A stretch of 64,000 nucleotides of DNA. Source: Flavisolibacter tropicus. Lineage in GTDB: Bacteria > Bacteroidota > Bacteroidia > Chitinophagales > Chitinophagaceae. The DNA is taken from positions 3,778,001 to 3,842,000 of the forward strand of contig NZ_CP011390.1 in NCBI RefSeq assembly GCF_001644645.1, written 5' to 3'. The notes below the pieces were generated by a model. That model searched no databases and was not told the DNA's origin. It worked only from the letters and a program-made list of their open reading frames with translations. The first letter of the stretch is position 1. Every line of letters begins with the position of its first letter. Both the position numbers and the translations under genes were made by a program. This document shows, piece by piece, positions 53,869-63,326 of this stretch.

Positions 53869-54681
53869 TTACGCTTTATGCGCTACCGCCATTATATGCG
53901 GACTCATAGCCACCAGATCCTCCTGCTCTTCCACAACCCGTATGCTGTTCAACAGCTTTTCCATATATGCCGGGTCATTTTGCTTTTCCTGGAAATTGGG
54001 AACAATCCAGCCAAAGCTTTCAATGGCTATCAGTTTTTCTAATGCCAACCCGCTTTCTGCTATCTCTTCCTTGATGGCTGTAGGTGTATGAAAATAGGCC
54101 GTGGTAAAATAGTCGAGGTTATCTGTTTCATTAACGTGTACGCCTGATGCTAGGTCGTCTTTTAAGATGCTGTAAAACGGCGCATCCAATACTAGGTCTC
54201 TTTGAAAACCATCAAACAAAGAAGCGTAACGAGAGATGACAGCACTTAACAACAACCCGCCAGGTTTGAGAACACGCCTGGCTTCGGTTAGTGCACGCAT
54301 CCGATTCTCTCGCTCTATTAAATGATAAAGCGGACCAAACATCAGTACCACATCAAACTGCGCGTCTGAAAAATCAAGCTGCCTGGCATCGCCTTCAGAA
54401 ATTTGATGTAAGGTAATGCCGCTGCTGGCTGCGCGTTTTTGCGCCAGCTCTATATTGGTTGGCGATAGATCTACCAATGTTACCTGGTGCCCTTGCTCTT
54501 GTAACCAAAAGGCATAATAGCCGGCGCCACCACCTATATCTAGCACTTTAAGGCTAGGAACTGAAAGATAGCGGCCTAGTAATTCTTTAGTGCGTATACC
54601 TTCCAATTTGAAAACAGGAGTTTCTAAGCGATAAGCTTCTATTTCATGAGCATAATAAGCTTTGATTGTTTGATTTTCCAT
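53869..54681 (-). CDS. SAM-dependent methyltransferase (class I)
   Basis: 270 residues. SAM motif I VLDIGGGAGYYAFWL (about 47-61), motif II VTLVDLSP, and motif DVVLMFGPLYHL. Substrate unknown. Monocistronic. Confidence 0.88.
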   Translation of the reverse strand: MENQTIKAYYAHEIEAYRLETPVFKLEGIRTKELLGRYLSVPSLKVLDIGGGAGYYAFWLQEQGHQVTLVDLSPTNIELAQKRAASSGITLHQISEGDARQLDFSDAQFDVVLMFGPLYHLIERENRMRALTEARRVLKPGGLLLSAVISRYASLFDGFQRDLVLDAPFYSILKDDLASGVHVNETDNLDYFTTAYFHTPTAIKEEIAESGLALEKLIAIESFGWIVPNFQEKQNDPAYMEKLLNSIRVVEEQEDLVAMSPHIMAVAHKA

Positions 54682-54837
54682 ACTACATGAAAGTGGTTAA
54701 GGCTTGTGCATAAATATACTAAATAGCCAAAGCACCGTTGCCGGTTATAGGTGAGCTTGTAGTAAAATCAAGACATTTTGAAACATTAACCTGACAAAAA
54801 TGGGTCAGTCTTTTTAAAGCCAATAGATTTATAGCTG

Positions 54838-55272
54838 ATGGAGAAACTGAATAAAGTGTTGCACATATTACATGCAGATGATGATGCGGAAGACCGTTGG
54901 ATCTTTCAAGATGGGTTAACAGAATATGATGCAACTATAGGGTTGACACAGTTTGAAGATGGCTGCCACCTACTTACTTATATTGAAACATTACAGCCAG
55001 ACGCGCATACTCAGTATACGATTGTTTGCGATATGCAAATGCCTAACATGAGCTGTCTTGATGTATTGAGCCGGATTAAACAACTACACGTTTGGAAAGA
55101 GGTTCCGTTTATTATTTTCAGTACCTCTTCTCTGATCGAGGATATTCAGAAATGTATGGGTAGCGGCGCATTAGCCTTTTACTCCAAACCCAACACGTTT
55201 GCAGAGAACCTGCGTGTTATTAGTGAAATGATATTGCGTTGCAGGCAGAATAATTATTCTACTACTTCTTAA
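54838..55272 (+). CDS. Single-domain response regulator
   Basis: 144 residues, CheY-like with acidic pocket HADDDAED, phospho-acceptor Asp in IVCDMQMPNMS, and the switch Lys in YSKP. No output domain. Convergent with the histidine kinase gene, 16 bases away. Confidence 0.88.
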   Translation: MEKLNKVLHILHADDDAEDRWIFQDGLTEYDATIGLTQFEDGCHLLTYIETLQPDAHTQYTIVCDMQMPNMSCLDVLSRIKQLHVWKEVPFIIFSTSSLIEDIQKCMGSGALAFYSKPNTFAENLRVISEMILRCRQNNYSTTS

Positions 55273-55288
55273 TTATAAATAAAAGCAA

Positions 55289-56356
55289 TCAGCTTACAGG
55301 TAAAAAAACCTGTATCACACAGCCATCACCAGGATAGGAGGTGATGAGTACCCGGCCATCCATAATGGCTGCACGGCTTTTTATGTTTTGAAAGCCCTGG
55401 CCTGATTTATTTGTTTTCATGTCAAACCCTTTGCCATCGTCCTTGATAGTAAGCTCCAGGTTGCCATCTTTGAAGTTCACCCCAATGTATACGTTTTTGG
55501 CTTCGGCATGCTTTACTACATTGGTAAGCTGCTCCTGTAAAATACGGATGATGGTAGTTTTTACTTTCGATTCAATCAACGATTCATCGGGTAGCTCTAT
55601 GCTTTTGGAAATGTTAAGCTGATTCAATTCACCTATTTGTCCCAATATTTCTTCCAATACATCTGTTAATTGTCTTTCTTCTTTTGAAAATTGACGCAAG
55701 GATTGAGATAGGTCTTTTACCTCATCAATAGCTTTTTCTACCAAGGCGTGCCCGTATTTTACAAACTCCTGTTGGGAAGTAGAAGTAAGTGTAGCCTTTT
55801 CCAGGTAAAGGCGTGCGGTATGCAAAATCTGGTTCACATTATCATGCAGCTCTTGGCTGATTTCCATGCGCTCCATTTCCTGGGTGGTTAAAATAGCATC
55901 CCTGATATGATGTTGGTTCAGGCTATCCTGTTGTTTCATACCTTTTCTTAGAAGCATAACGTTTGTAACTTCTTCAACCGAGTGTATGATACATTCAACA
56001 GTTCCATCGTTGGCTAACACCGGAATATTTACCGGTTTCCAGTAACGAATAGTGAAGTTGTTCTGGCCGGGGCGCCGCGTGTCGTAGCGCTGAATGGCCA
56101 TTTCATGCGGCTTTCTGGTTTTTAGCACCTGTTCTAGCGAAGCTGTTAAGTTTTTTACTCCAGAAGCTTCTGGGTCATCAGGATTATCTGGAAAAACTTC
56201 AAATAACGGTTTGCCAATAATATCTCTGGTAGAATGGCTAACAGCTAAATAGGCATTATTAACATCTAAGATGATAAACTCAGGCGCTTTTGGTGATAAG
56301 ATCAGATAGCAACCTGGCAAAAAGTCAAAAATGCGGTGGCTGACTTTCATTAGCAA
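55289..56356 (-). CDS. PAS-containing soluble histidine kinase (HisKA_3 type)
   Basis: 355 residues: N-terminal PAS domain (about 10-125), then a HisKA_3 dimerisation helix with the phospho-acceptor His in ISQELHDNVNQILHTARLYL, and a HATPase domain (LTNVVKHAEAKNV, IKDDGKGFDMK). No membrane helix. Probably signals to the divergent NarL-type regulator at 56620 and/or the response regulator at 54838. Confidence 0.9.
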   Translation of the reverse strand: MLMKVSHRIFDFLPGCYLILSPKAPEFIILDVNNAYLAVSHSTRDIIGKPLFEVFPDNPDDPEASGVKNLTASLEQVLKTRKPHEMAIQRYDTRRPGQNNFTIRYWKPVNIPVLANDGTVECIIHSVEEVTNVMLLRKGMKQQDSLNQHHIRDAILTTQEMERMEISQELHDNVNQILHTARLYLEKATLTSTSQQEFVKYGHALVEKAIDEVKDLSQSLRQFSKEERQLTDVLEEILGQIGELNQLNISKSIELPDESLIESKVKTTIIRILQEQLTNVVKHAEAKNVYIGVNFKDGNLELTIKDDGKGFDMKTNKSGQGFQNIKSRAAIMDGRVLITSYPGDGCVIQVFLPVS

Positions 56357-56619
56357 AGCTTGAAAGGTGTCTTAATAAGGAGAAGGATTAGGATAGATAT
56401 GGTTGCATGAGGCTCTATAACTAGTAGTATTTGATTCATTAAAAGTAATGCCAGTATTGGCTTTGAGATGAAAACTAAGTTTCAGAACTTTGTTTTTACC
56501 CGTGATACCCGAATTTTTGCCAAAGGTTAAATAACAAGAGATTGGAGTTTGTAGATAGAAAACGACATTTCATTCGAACAATATAGACAGATGTATTGGT
56601 CGATTTTAAATTGATTCGC

Positions 56620-57273
56620 ATGGAGATGAAAAATGTGCTTATAGCCGACGACCATGCAGTTGTACGTACGGGTTTAAAATTGCTGCTACAAGATTTTTAC
56701 CAGGGTTTAAAGATCTATGAGGCCGGAAATGGTGACGAAGTGTTGCGGCAGTTCAAACAACACAAGATCGACCTGCTGGTTATGGATATCCATATGACCG
56801 AAACGGACAGTATCGGCCTGGTAGAGTTAATTTCCATTAAGTATCCTAAAACTTATACTCTGGTCTTTTCAATGCTGCCTGAAAAGATCTATGGCAAACG
56901 CATGCTAAAAGCAGGTGCCAGAGGATATTTACCGAAAGAGTCTTCACTGGATGAGCTCAAAAAAGCCTTTGACCTGGTGCTTCAACATAAAACCTACCTG
57001 AGTCAAGACTTTATTGAGATATTGGCGGGTCACGTATCCACCGATAATACCCTCAATCCCTTTGAAACTCTGTCTCACCGGGAGTTTGAAATTGTAAACC
57101 TCTTATTGTCGGGCTTAAGCATTAATGCAATTGCGCAGACGTTGAATCTAAAACCCTCTACAGTAGGTACTTATAAAACCCGGGTGTTTGAAAAGCTAAA
57201 AATCAAGTCGGTGTTTGAGTTAAAAGACCTGGCTATGCTTTTCAACTTCAATCATCATTCTATTGATTATTAG
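56620..57273 (+). CDS. NarL/FixJ-type response regulator
   Basis: 217 residues from ATG 56620 (MEMKNVLIADDHAVVRTG). Receiver with Asp in LLVMDIHM, then a LuxR-type helix-turn-helix (LSHREFEIVNLLLSGLSINAIAQ). Divergent from the histidine kinase at 55289 with 263 bases between, the usual layout of HisKA_3/NarL pairs. Confidence 0.9.
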   Translation: MEMKNVLIADDHAVVRTGLKLLLQDFYQGLKIYEAGNGDEVLRQFKQHKIDLLVMDIHMTETDSIGLVELISIKYPKTYTLVFSMLPEKIYGKRMLKAGARGYLPKESSLDELKKAFDLVLQHKTYLSQDFIEILAGHVSTDNTLNPFETLSHREFEIVNLLLSGLSINAIAQTLNLKPSTVGTYKTRVFEKLKIKSVFELKDLAMLFNFNHHSIDY

Positions 57274-57331
57274 CCCAGGCGTTAGTACACAAGAGCAACA
57301 TGCTACTTATCTATAGAAAGATAAGCCAGCC

Positions 57332-57802
57332 CTACTTTGTATTAGACGTAGCTTTTATATTGATAAAGCGTTCGCTGCTATTAGCATCTTCTGCGTTCTG
57401 CCAGTATCGGTCGGTAGTTATTTCAACCGTCTGAATTTCGCTGGCTTCAGCAACAATCAGCTCTGGCTGGCGCACCAGTGTTTTATTGATGCATACGCGG
57501 AGTTTTCGGTCAGCCTCTGGTATGTTATATTTATCTAAGATCTGATTCAATTGCAGTAGCGTAGTGCCTGGTTTTGTGGTGATGATCACGGCGCCATGCT
57601 CAGCTTTGTCGCCCAATTTTTTAACGGCATTGGTTCCCTTCAAAACAGAAACCTCTTTGATATGTTTGGGACCAATCACCAGGTGTTTAATATCGGTAGT
57701 AAAATTATCAATTACTACATAAGGTGTTGGCTGTGTTTGGTTTTGTGCATGTACAGTAAGAACAAGAGCCCAACCAAACAAGGCTAGAAGAAAACGCTTC
57801 AT
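57332..57802 (-). CDS. Exported TonB-plug-like mini-protein
   Basis: 156 residues from ATG 57802 (MKRFLLALFGWALVLTVHAQ, signal peptide). The mature part includes VSVLKGTNAVKKLGDKAEHG and AVIITTKPG, the end of the plug domain of TonB-dependent receptors (usually ending GVIIITTK), but no barrel follows. Role unknown. Confidence 0.7.
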   Translation of the reverse strand: MKRFLLALFGWALVLTVHAQNQTQPTPYVVIDNFTTDIKHLVIGPKHIKEVSVLKGTNAVKKLGDKAEHGAVIITTKPGTTLLQLNQILDKYNIPEADRKLRVCINKTLVRQPELIVAEASEIQTVEITTDRYWQNAEDANSSERFINIKATSNTK

Positions 57803-57959
57803 AAAAGGAAATAAAAAGGTGTCATACATGTGTGCTTTTAAAGCACCCGTGTATCATTAAAACTAAGCCCTTATTGCCATTTGGCCAATTCTGAGCACCA
57901 GTATTGATTCTATATAAGTGTTAAATACTTTCCTGAAGTAAGATGCGCACTAAAAGTCT

Positions 57960-58448
57960 TTACCTGATGTCAAGTCGCATTTTGTGTATAGGGTGGGTTT
58001 TGTTGCCCACCACCAACAGGATGTTAGCATCCGGCAGTCTATAAAAGCCTACTTTTTCATAACACCGCTGTGCGGGTATATTGTCAGATAATACGTAGAG
58101 TTCCACTTGATGGCAATGAAACAGCCGCTTGCATTCATCTACCATCAACTGCACGAACATAGTACCAAGGCCTTTGCTGCGATTCTTAGTATCACCTACT
58201 AGTAATCGACCTAGGCGGGGTGTATTGTTCGCTTGCGGAATGATCTCTCCAAAGGCAAAAGGTTCATTATCAAACAGGCAGGCAATAAAGAAAAGGCAGT
58301 CAGGATGAGTTGTTTGGTATTGCCCTATTTGTTCTGGAGTAAGAGGAAAGGAAAAGTCGGTACCAGCAAACTGAAATAAAACTGAGGGGCTAGTAACCCA
58401 TTGCGCTAATAAAGCAAAATCAGCTGCCTTGAATCTTCTTAAATGCAT
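57960..58448 (-). CDS. GNAT family N-acetyltransferase
   Basis: 162 residues. The acetyl-CoA loop GRLLVGDTKNRSKGLGTMFV (R/Q-x-x-G-x-G/A type) and LSDNIPAQRCYEKVGFYRL are typical. Substrate unknown. Confidence 0.87.
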   Translation of the reverse strand: MHLRRFKAADFALLAQWVTSPSVLFQFAGTDFSFPLTPEQIGQYQTTHPDCLFFIACLFDNEPFAFGEIIPQANNTPRLGRLLVGDTKNRSKGLGTMFVQLMVDECKRLFHCHQVELYVLSDNIPAQRCYEKVGFYRLPDANILLVVGNKTHPIHKMRLDIR

Positions 58449-59173
58449 CTGCTTTTCTTAAAAGATCACAAACAATATACAACCACTTTAATAAAAGTGC
58501 CCCTTATCTCAAGTGTTCGAATGTTTCAATTGTTACTTAGAGCTGCATTATAACAGCACTTTGCCTCACACCCGCACCATAATGCAAAGCCCTCAACCCC
58601 AAGCTACTAACACCTAAACAAATATGGTAGGGTGGTCCAGCGCCTTATATTACGCCCTGCGCTTACCGCCTCACCGTACTATCAGAGTCGGGCGGAATAT
58701 ACAGCGCCTGCCGTTTCTCCGGATAGTAGCTCTATCTACTGTCTTTGTTCACCGCACCCACCGTTGGGAAAAATACACACTAAGCGACCAGCCTATCCTA
58801 AACAATGCTCAAAACAGCAGAGTGTTGCTGTGCGCGGGTCGGCCCGGCAGCCGGAGGCGCATTGGCGGTCCCGCACGTGCGGGATTGATTTTTTTGCTCC
58901 ACCCTGAGCATGTCGAAGGGTTTCATCAAGGAAAAAATTGAAAAGACAAATAGTAAAGGAAAATGATGCAATAAAGACAAATCACATCTTACCCAAGCGG
59001 GTCGCCACGTAATAGCCCATATCATGCAAGCCTCGCTTAAACAATGATAACCCTCTCTGCGTTTATCTGCGTAATCTTTGGGAGACACCCATGGGCAGAC
59101 GTTCTGGGGCATGCTGGGACCTTAAGATGTAAAACCCGAAACAACATGATTGTTCTTATACTAACTTGCAAAC
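58449..59173. other. 725-bp gene-free spacer with GC-rich block
   Basis: No supported gene. Holds a GC-rich island (about 58790-58900) with an 18-mer shared with 49610-49627, a 16-base palindrome TCCCGCACGTGCGGGA (58869-58884) followed by a T-run that could be a terminator, and a CCCTGAGCATGTCGAAGGG word (58901-58919) of a kind found dispersed in many bacterial genomes. The remaining sequence contains the CTGCGT...ATCTGCGT spacer words. Confidence 0.6.
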
Positions 59174-59965
59174 ATGTCATCACTTTCCGTCACGCTGATT
59201 CAAACCGCCCTTCACTGGGAAGACAAAGCCTCTAACCTGCAAATGCTGGAACAGAAGATCAACAGTATTACTGAAAAAACACACATTGTTGTTCTTCCTG
59301 AAATGTTTAGCACCGGCTTTAGCATGCGCCCGGAAGCATTGGCAGAAACCATGCAGGGCGAAACAGTGGCCTGGATGAAACGGATAGCAACAGAAAAGCG
59401 GATAATCCTTACTGGTAGTGCGATCATTGAAGAAGAAGGCCAATACTACAACCGGCTGATCTGGATGCTGCCGAACGGGCAATATGGCTATTACAACAAA
59501 CGCCACCTCTTTGCTTTTGCTGGTGAAGACCAGCACTATAGTGGCGGCGATCAGCGGTTTATTGCTTCTGTCAACGGCTGGAAAATCAACCTGTTGGTTT
59601 GTTACGATCTGCGCTTTCCGGTATGGGCGCGCCAGCAGTATACAGCAGAAGGATTTGAATACGATGTACTTATTTATGTGGCCAACTGGCCCGAGCGCCG
59701 CAACACTGCCTGGAAAACGCTGTTACAGGCACGTGCCATCGAAAACCAGTGTTATGTAGTGGGTGTGAATAGAGTAGGAAAGGATGGCAATGATATCTAC
59801 CACAGCGGCGATAGTATGGTGGTAACGGCACTTGGAGAGGTGCTGTATCATAAAGAGCATGATGAAGATGTGGTAACCATTCAATTAGAGAAGGAAGCCC
59901 TTCAAGCCGTGCGTGAAAAACTTCCTTTCTGGAAAGATGCCGATCAATTCGATCTCTTTATTTGA
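59174..59965 (+). CDS. Omega-amidase (nitrilase superfamily)
   Basis: 263 residues. The Glu-Lys-Cys triad is visible: LPEMFSTGF, NKRHLF and LLVCYDLRFP. Members of this YafV/NIT2-type branch hydrolyse alpha-ketoglutaramate and ketosuccinamate left by glutamine/asparagine transaminases, and so may act after the methionine aminotransferase of this genome (26155, here broken). Confidence 0.9.
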   Translation: MSSLSVTLIQTALHWEDKASNLQMLEQKINSITEKTHIVVLPEMFSTGFSMRPEALAETMQGETVAWMKRIATEKRIILTGSAIIEEEGQYYNRLIWMLPNGQYGYYNKRHLFAFAGEDQHYSGGDQRFIASVNGWKINLLVCYDLRFPVWARQQYTAEGFEYDVLIYVANWPERRNTAWKTLLQARAIENQCYVVGVNRVGKDGNDIYHSGDSMVVTALGEVLYHKEHDEDVVTIQLEKEALQAVREKLPFWKDADQFDLFI

Positions 59966-60286
59966 TCACTTCTTTTTAATAGAAGTAATAGCATATTTAT
60001 AACGAACAACATCTACCGGGCAAAAACACATCACCCGTTCAGTTGTTTTATAGACACAAGCATTAACTGGTAACCCCGATTCTTGAAAACTATTGGGTAG
60101 GTCTACTAAAACAAAAACCCTAGCTGTTTGACTCTCATTGTCTTCAACCAATACCCAGCCGGTCCTGTCAGCCGCAGGATCGCCTGTCCACTCAATGTGT
60201 CCGTTTACACAAATGGAATCTTGCTTTTCCTTTTTACAACTGACAATTAGTACAAACAGGGCCAGTAAACAAACTAGTTTCTTCAT
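59966..60286 (-). CDS. Small lipoprotein of unknown function
   Basis: 106 residues with lipobox LIVSCKK (Cys17). The mature part has paired cysteines (about 27, 77, 86, 88) and no recognised domain. Convergent with the omega-amidase gene, with no gap between their stop codons. Confidence 0.7.
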   Translation of the reverse strand: MKKLVCLLALFVLIVSCKKEKQDSICVNGHIEWTGDPAADRTGWVLVEDNESQTARVFVLVDLPNSFQESGLPVNACVYKTTERVMCFCPVDVVRYKYAITSIKKK

Positions 60287-60352
60287 AAGTCAAGATGTAT
60301 TAGCTTGACCGCAGATCAGGTAAAGACGTTGCACTACTATATAAAAGAGTAG

Positions 60353-61858
60353 CTAATAGCTCTTCTTGTTGTTTTTGATCAATTCAATCACTGTATCCAT
60401 CTTAAAGTCGGCTAGGCGACGGATAGCTGGCGACGTGGGCAAGGAGTAGATTTCAGGTTGAACACCATAGCCTTTGTGCTCATTTTTATCAATGACCAGC
60501 CGGAAGAGTGGCAGGCGAAAGCGAACGCCTGTATGTGGCAAGGTAACTTCGGGGATCAGCCAGGCATTATTGCCATAGGCGCCACCGCCGCTTTCTTCAC
60601 CTACAATGGTCACATTTGTTTGGGGACGCAGACTTTGCATAACCAGCGTAGCGGCCGAAAAAGTATTACCGCCACTAAGTATATAAACCTGGCCATCAAA
60701 ATGGAACTTCTTCTTGGGCTTAAAATATTTGCCTTCAAAATAGCGGAAATGGTAATAGCCATCCTTCTTTTTTCGCGTCATCAGGTTGAGGAACAACCAG
60801 TTCGTAAACCGGGTTTCCTGGTAACGTCCATACGGGCTATGACGACTAACCGCAAAAAGGGTATCGGCTATTTTGAACTTTTGTTGAGCAATGTATTTTG
60901 TCAGCAGGTTTGAGTTGGTCACACTGCCCCCTCCATTGGCACGAAGGTCTATCACCAGGTTTTGAATATTGTTTTTATCCAGTTGCTTAAAAGCCTTTTT
61001 GAAGAAATTATGCAGTTTGGCATCTCTGGTAAACGTATTCAAATCCATAAAGCCTGTGGAAAGGGCAGTGTCAATTCGTAAACTGCGGGCCGCATAAATA
61101 TTTAGCTGTTTTCGCTCTTTATGGGTTAGGCGACCCGGTGGTGGGGGAAACTCGCCTATACGCATAGAGGTATCCTTAATAGGTTTGTATATGGGCAAAA
61201 CAGCATGGCGCTGGTTACCTAACGTATCTATAAAATCAACGGCAAAGGAGGGTTTATAACCAAACCGCGACAGGTATAAACTACTGAATACACCCCGGTT
61301 GCTAAGGGTTTGGTATTTATGGGTAAGGTTATAGCCGTCGGCAGAAAGGAACTCAAACAAAGAGTCGACAATCTGTTGAATGGGCAAACCATCAATAGCT
61401 GTTATAAAGGCACCTCGCTGAATGTTGGAGTCACGACGATTAAGATTGGCCGTAACCATCGCTGTATCGGGCCACAGCTTTAAGTTAAGAGGAAACTGGT
61501 GGGTACGCAGACTATCCCGCCCATTGAAATAATCCCTTGAAGCTCGAACCGTAGTATGGCCGCAGCGGATTTTAGCGGTGATATAACTCAGCAGGTAGCG
61601 AAACTGCACCTCCGTCATGGAGTCTTTGATCTGGGCCCTGCCTGCTTTGAAATAATACTCTACACTGTCGGCGGGGGCATACCAATAGAGGCCCGGGTGC
61701 TCGGTTTTAAGCACCCCTTCAAAAATAGTGTAGTCTTTTTCAAGCTCGGATGCTGCGTATTTTTTATACACAGTATTTGTTTTAGAAGCACTGAACGGGC
61801 GGTTGACCGCGCAGCTGCTTACTAAGACCATTATTCCGAAAAAGACCAATAGCCGCAT
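60353..61858 (-). CDS. S41 family peptidase lipoprotein
   Basis: 501 residues. Lipobox LVSSCAV (Cys16). An N-terminal helical domain is followed by a PDZ-like region (about 130-200) and a tail-specific protease core (LVIDLRANGGGSVTNSN; candidate catalytic Ser in GGNTFSAATLVMQS; GEESGGGAYGN). Likely a periplasmic or outer-membrane-associated protease. Confidence 0.9.
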   Translation of the reverse strand: MRLLVFFGIMVLVSSCAVNRPFSASKTNTVYKKYAASELEKDYTIFEGVLKTEHPGLYWYAPADSVEYYFKAGRAQIKDSMTEVQFRYLLSYITAKIRCGHTTVRASRDYFNGRDSLRTHQFPLNLKLWPDTAMVTANLNRRDSNIQRGAFITAIDGLPIQQIVDSLFEFLSADGYNLTHKYQTLSNRGVFSSLYLSRFGYKPSFAVDFIDTLGNQRHAVLPIYKPIKDTSMRIGEFPPPPGRLTHKERKQLNIYAARSLRIDTALSTGFMDLNTFTRDAKLHNFFKKAFKQLDKNNIQNLVIDLRANGGGSVTNSNLLTKYIAQQKFKIADTLFAVSRHSPYGRYQETRFTNWLFLNLMTRKKKDGYYHFRYFEGKYFKPKKKFHFDGQVYILSGGNTFSAATLVMQSLRPQTNVTIVGEESGGGAYGNNAWLIPEVTLPHTGVRFRLPLFRLVIDKNEHKGYGVQPEIYSLPTSPAIRRLADFKMDTVIELIKNNKKSY

Positions 61859-61861
61859 AGC

Positions 61862-62896
61862 TTATTGCTTATTGAATGCATTCCATCCTTGTGCAGTAAT
61901 GGGAAACTTGTTGCCACCTTTGGTATAAATATGAGAGCCAGCTTCTGCTTCAGCCATGTAACCAATAACGCTAATATCGGTATTCGCTGCAATCTTATCG
62001 TAATCGTCTTGTTTGACGGTAAACAGCAGCTCATAGTCCTCGCCGCCGCTTAAGGCACAAGCAGTAGGATCAAGGTTGAATTTGAAGGCAGCCTGTCTTG
62101 CATCTTCGGCAATTGGTATCTTTTCTTCATAAAGAACACAGCCCAATTCGCTGTCCTTACAGAGGTGAAGGATCTCGGAACTCAGCCCATCGCTAACATC
62201 AATCATAGAGGTGGGCTGAATACCGTTTTCTGCAAAAAACTGGATAATGTCTTTGCGGGCTTCTGGTTTGAGAATGCGGCCTACAATGTATTTCTCGCCT
62301 TCCAGGTCTGGCTGTACGCCGGGACTTTCCAGGAAAATGCGTTTTTCTCTTTCCAATAAAGTTAAACCCAGGTAGGCGGCGCCTAAGTCGCCACTTACAC
62401 ACAATAAGTCGCCTTTCTGCGCGGTGCTTCTTTTTACATAGGTATCAGGAGTAACTTCTCCAATAGCCGTACAGGAAATGATAAATCCTTTTTGAGAAGA
62501 GGAGGTGTCGCCACCAATTAGATCTACACCATAGTGGTCGCATGCCGCATGTACACCCTCGTAAAATTCATCGAGCGCCTCCAGGCTAAAGCGGTTGCTG
62601 AATCCCAGTCCCAGGATGATTTGCGTAGGTGTGGCATTCATAGCGTAGATATCGCTAACATTGACCACTACAGTTTTATAGCCCAGGTGTTTGAGCGGGG
62701 TATACATTAAGTCAAAGTGTACACCCTCAATTAAAAGGTCGTTGGTAATAACGGTTTGCTTGCCAAAGTGGTCAATCACGGCCGCATCATCACCCACACC
62801 TAAAACACTAGACACATTTTGTATTTCAAAATTCTTAGTTAGGTGGTCAATAAGACCGAACTCACCTAATTCAGCTATTTCAGTTCTTTCAGACAT
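61862..62896 (-). CDS. thiL: Thiamine-monophosphate kinase
   Basis: 344 residues. Phosphorylates thiamine monophosphate to the active cofactor. PurM-like motifs: GVGDDAAVID (N-terminal), VVVNVSDIYAM, GGDTSSS, SGDLGAAYLG, DVSDGLSSEIL and SGGEDYELLF. Four bases after it the S41 lipoprotein gene begins on the same strand. Confidence 0.95.
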   Translation of the reverse strand: MSERTEIAELGEFGLIDHLTKNFEIQNVSSVLGVGDDAAVIDHFGKQTVITNDLLIEGVHFDLMYTPLKHLGYKTVVVNVSDIYAMNATPTQIILGLGFSNRFSLEALDEFYEGVHAACDHYGVDLIGGDTSSSQKGFIISCTAIGEVTPDTYVKRSTAQKGDLLCVSGDLGAAYLGLTLLEREKRIFLESPGVQPDLEGEKYIVGRILKPEARKDIIQFFAENGIQPTSMIDVSDGLSSEILHLCKDSELGCVLYEEKIPIAEDARQAAFKFNLDPTACALSGGEDYELLFTVKQDDYDKIAANTDISVIGYMAEAEAGSHIYTKGGNKFPITAQGWNAFNKQ

Positions 62897-62912
62897 TCGA
62901 TTGCGGATTTTA

Positions 62913-63316
62913 GATTGGCGATTGCAGATTAATGAAGAGACTTTAAAGCTGTATTGATTGAACTTACTGTAACAGAAAGTAACTCATTTGCCTCTTTATA
63001 TAAAATAACAATTTCATCTCTTTTATCTGGATGAAATTCGCAAATGAATTCTAAAAAGTACATCGTTTCATCAGCCTCCTCTTCTACAATACGCATCTTG
63101 TTTATAAAATCGGGTTTGGATTTAGCCCTGCAGCGGCTCTATAATTAGCGCCCACTGAAGCAGAGCTCCTTATAATTTGATCTTCGTAATGTTTAACTAC
63201 ATCAAAGGGCAACGACTTGCATAGCTTTGCAACATTTATGGCTAATGCTTTCGTCCGATTTTAAACTCCGTTTTATCCATGAGCTAATTTAAATCGGCAT
63301 TCTGCAATCGCCAATC
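62913..63316. repeat. 16-bp inverted repeat bounding a four-helix-bundle cassette
   Basis: GATTGGCGATTGCAGA at 62913-62928 and its exact reverse complement at 63301-63316 lie directly outside the four-helix-bundle pseudogene at 62929-63280, between thiL and suhB. Confidence 0.8.
62929..63280 (-). pseudogene. Four-helix-bundle protein (23S rRNA intervening-sequence type), two frameshifts
   Basis: Spread over three frames: MDKTEFKI, then TKALAINVAKLCKSLPFDVV and ...RSSASVGANYRA, then CRAKSKPDFINKMRIVEEE and EANELLSVTVSSINTALKSLH. Restoring one base near 63255 and one near 63125 yields exactly 118 codons without stops, including the stop codon. The losses are both in two-base runs. The family is widespread in Bacteroidota and related to proteins encoded in rRNA intervening sequences and to Avd. 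It is too decayed, as given, for a functional product. Confidence 0.85.
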
Positions 63317-63326
63317 GGCAATGGCT

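Noticed and set aside
58901..58919. CCCTGAGCATGTCGAAGGG as a specific regulatory site
   Set aside because: Words of this kind occur dispersed in many bacterial genomes and only one copy is seen here; no function can be assigned.
58624..58941. GC-rich frames in the spacer before the omega-amidase gene
   Set aside because: Several frames are open on both strands owing to high GC. There is no recognisable domain or start signal.
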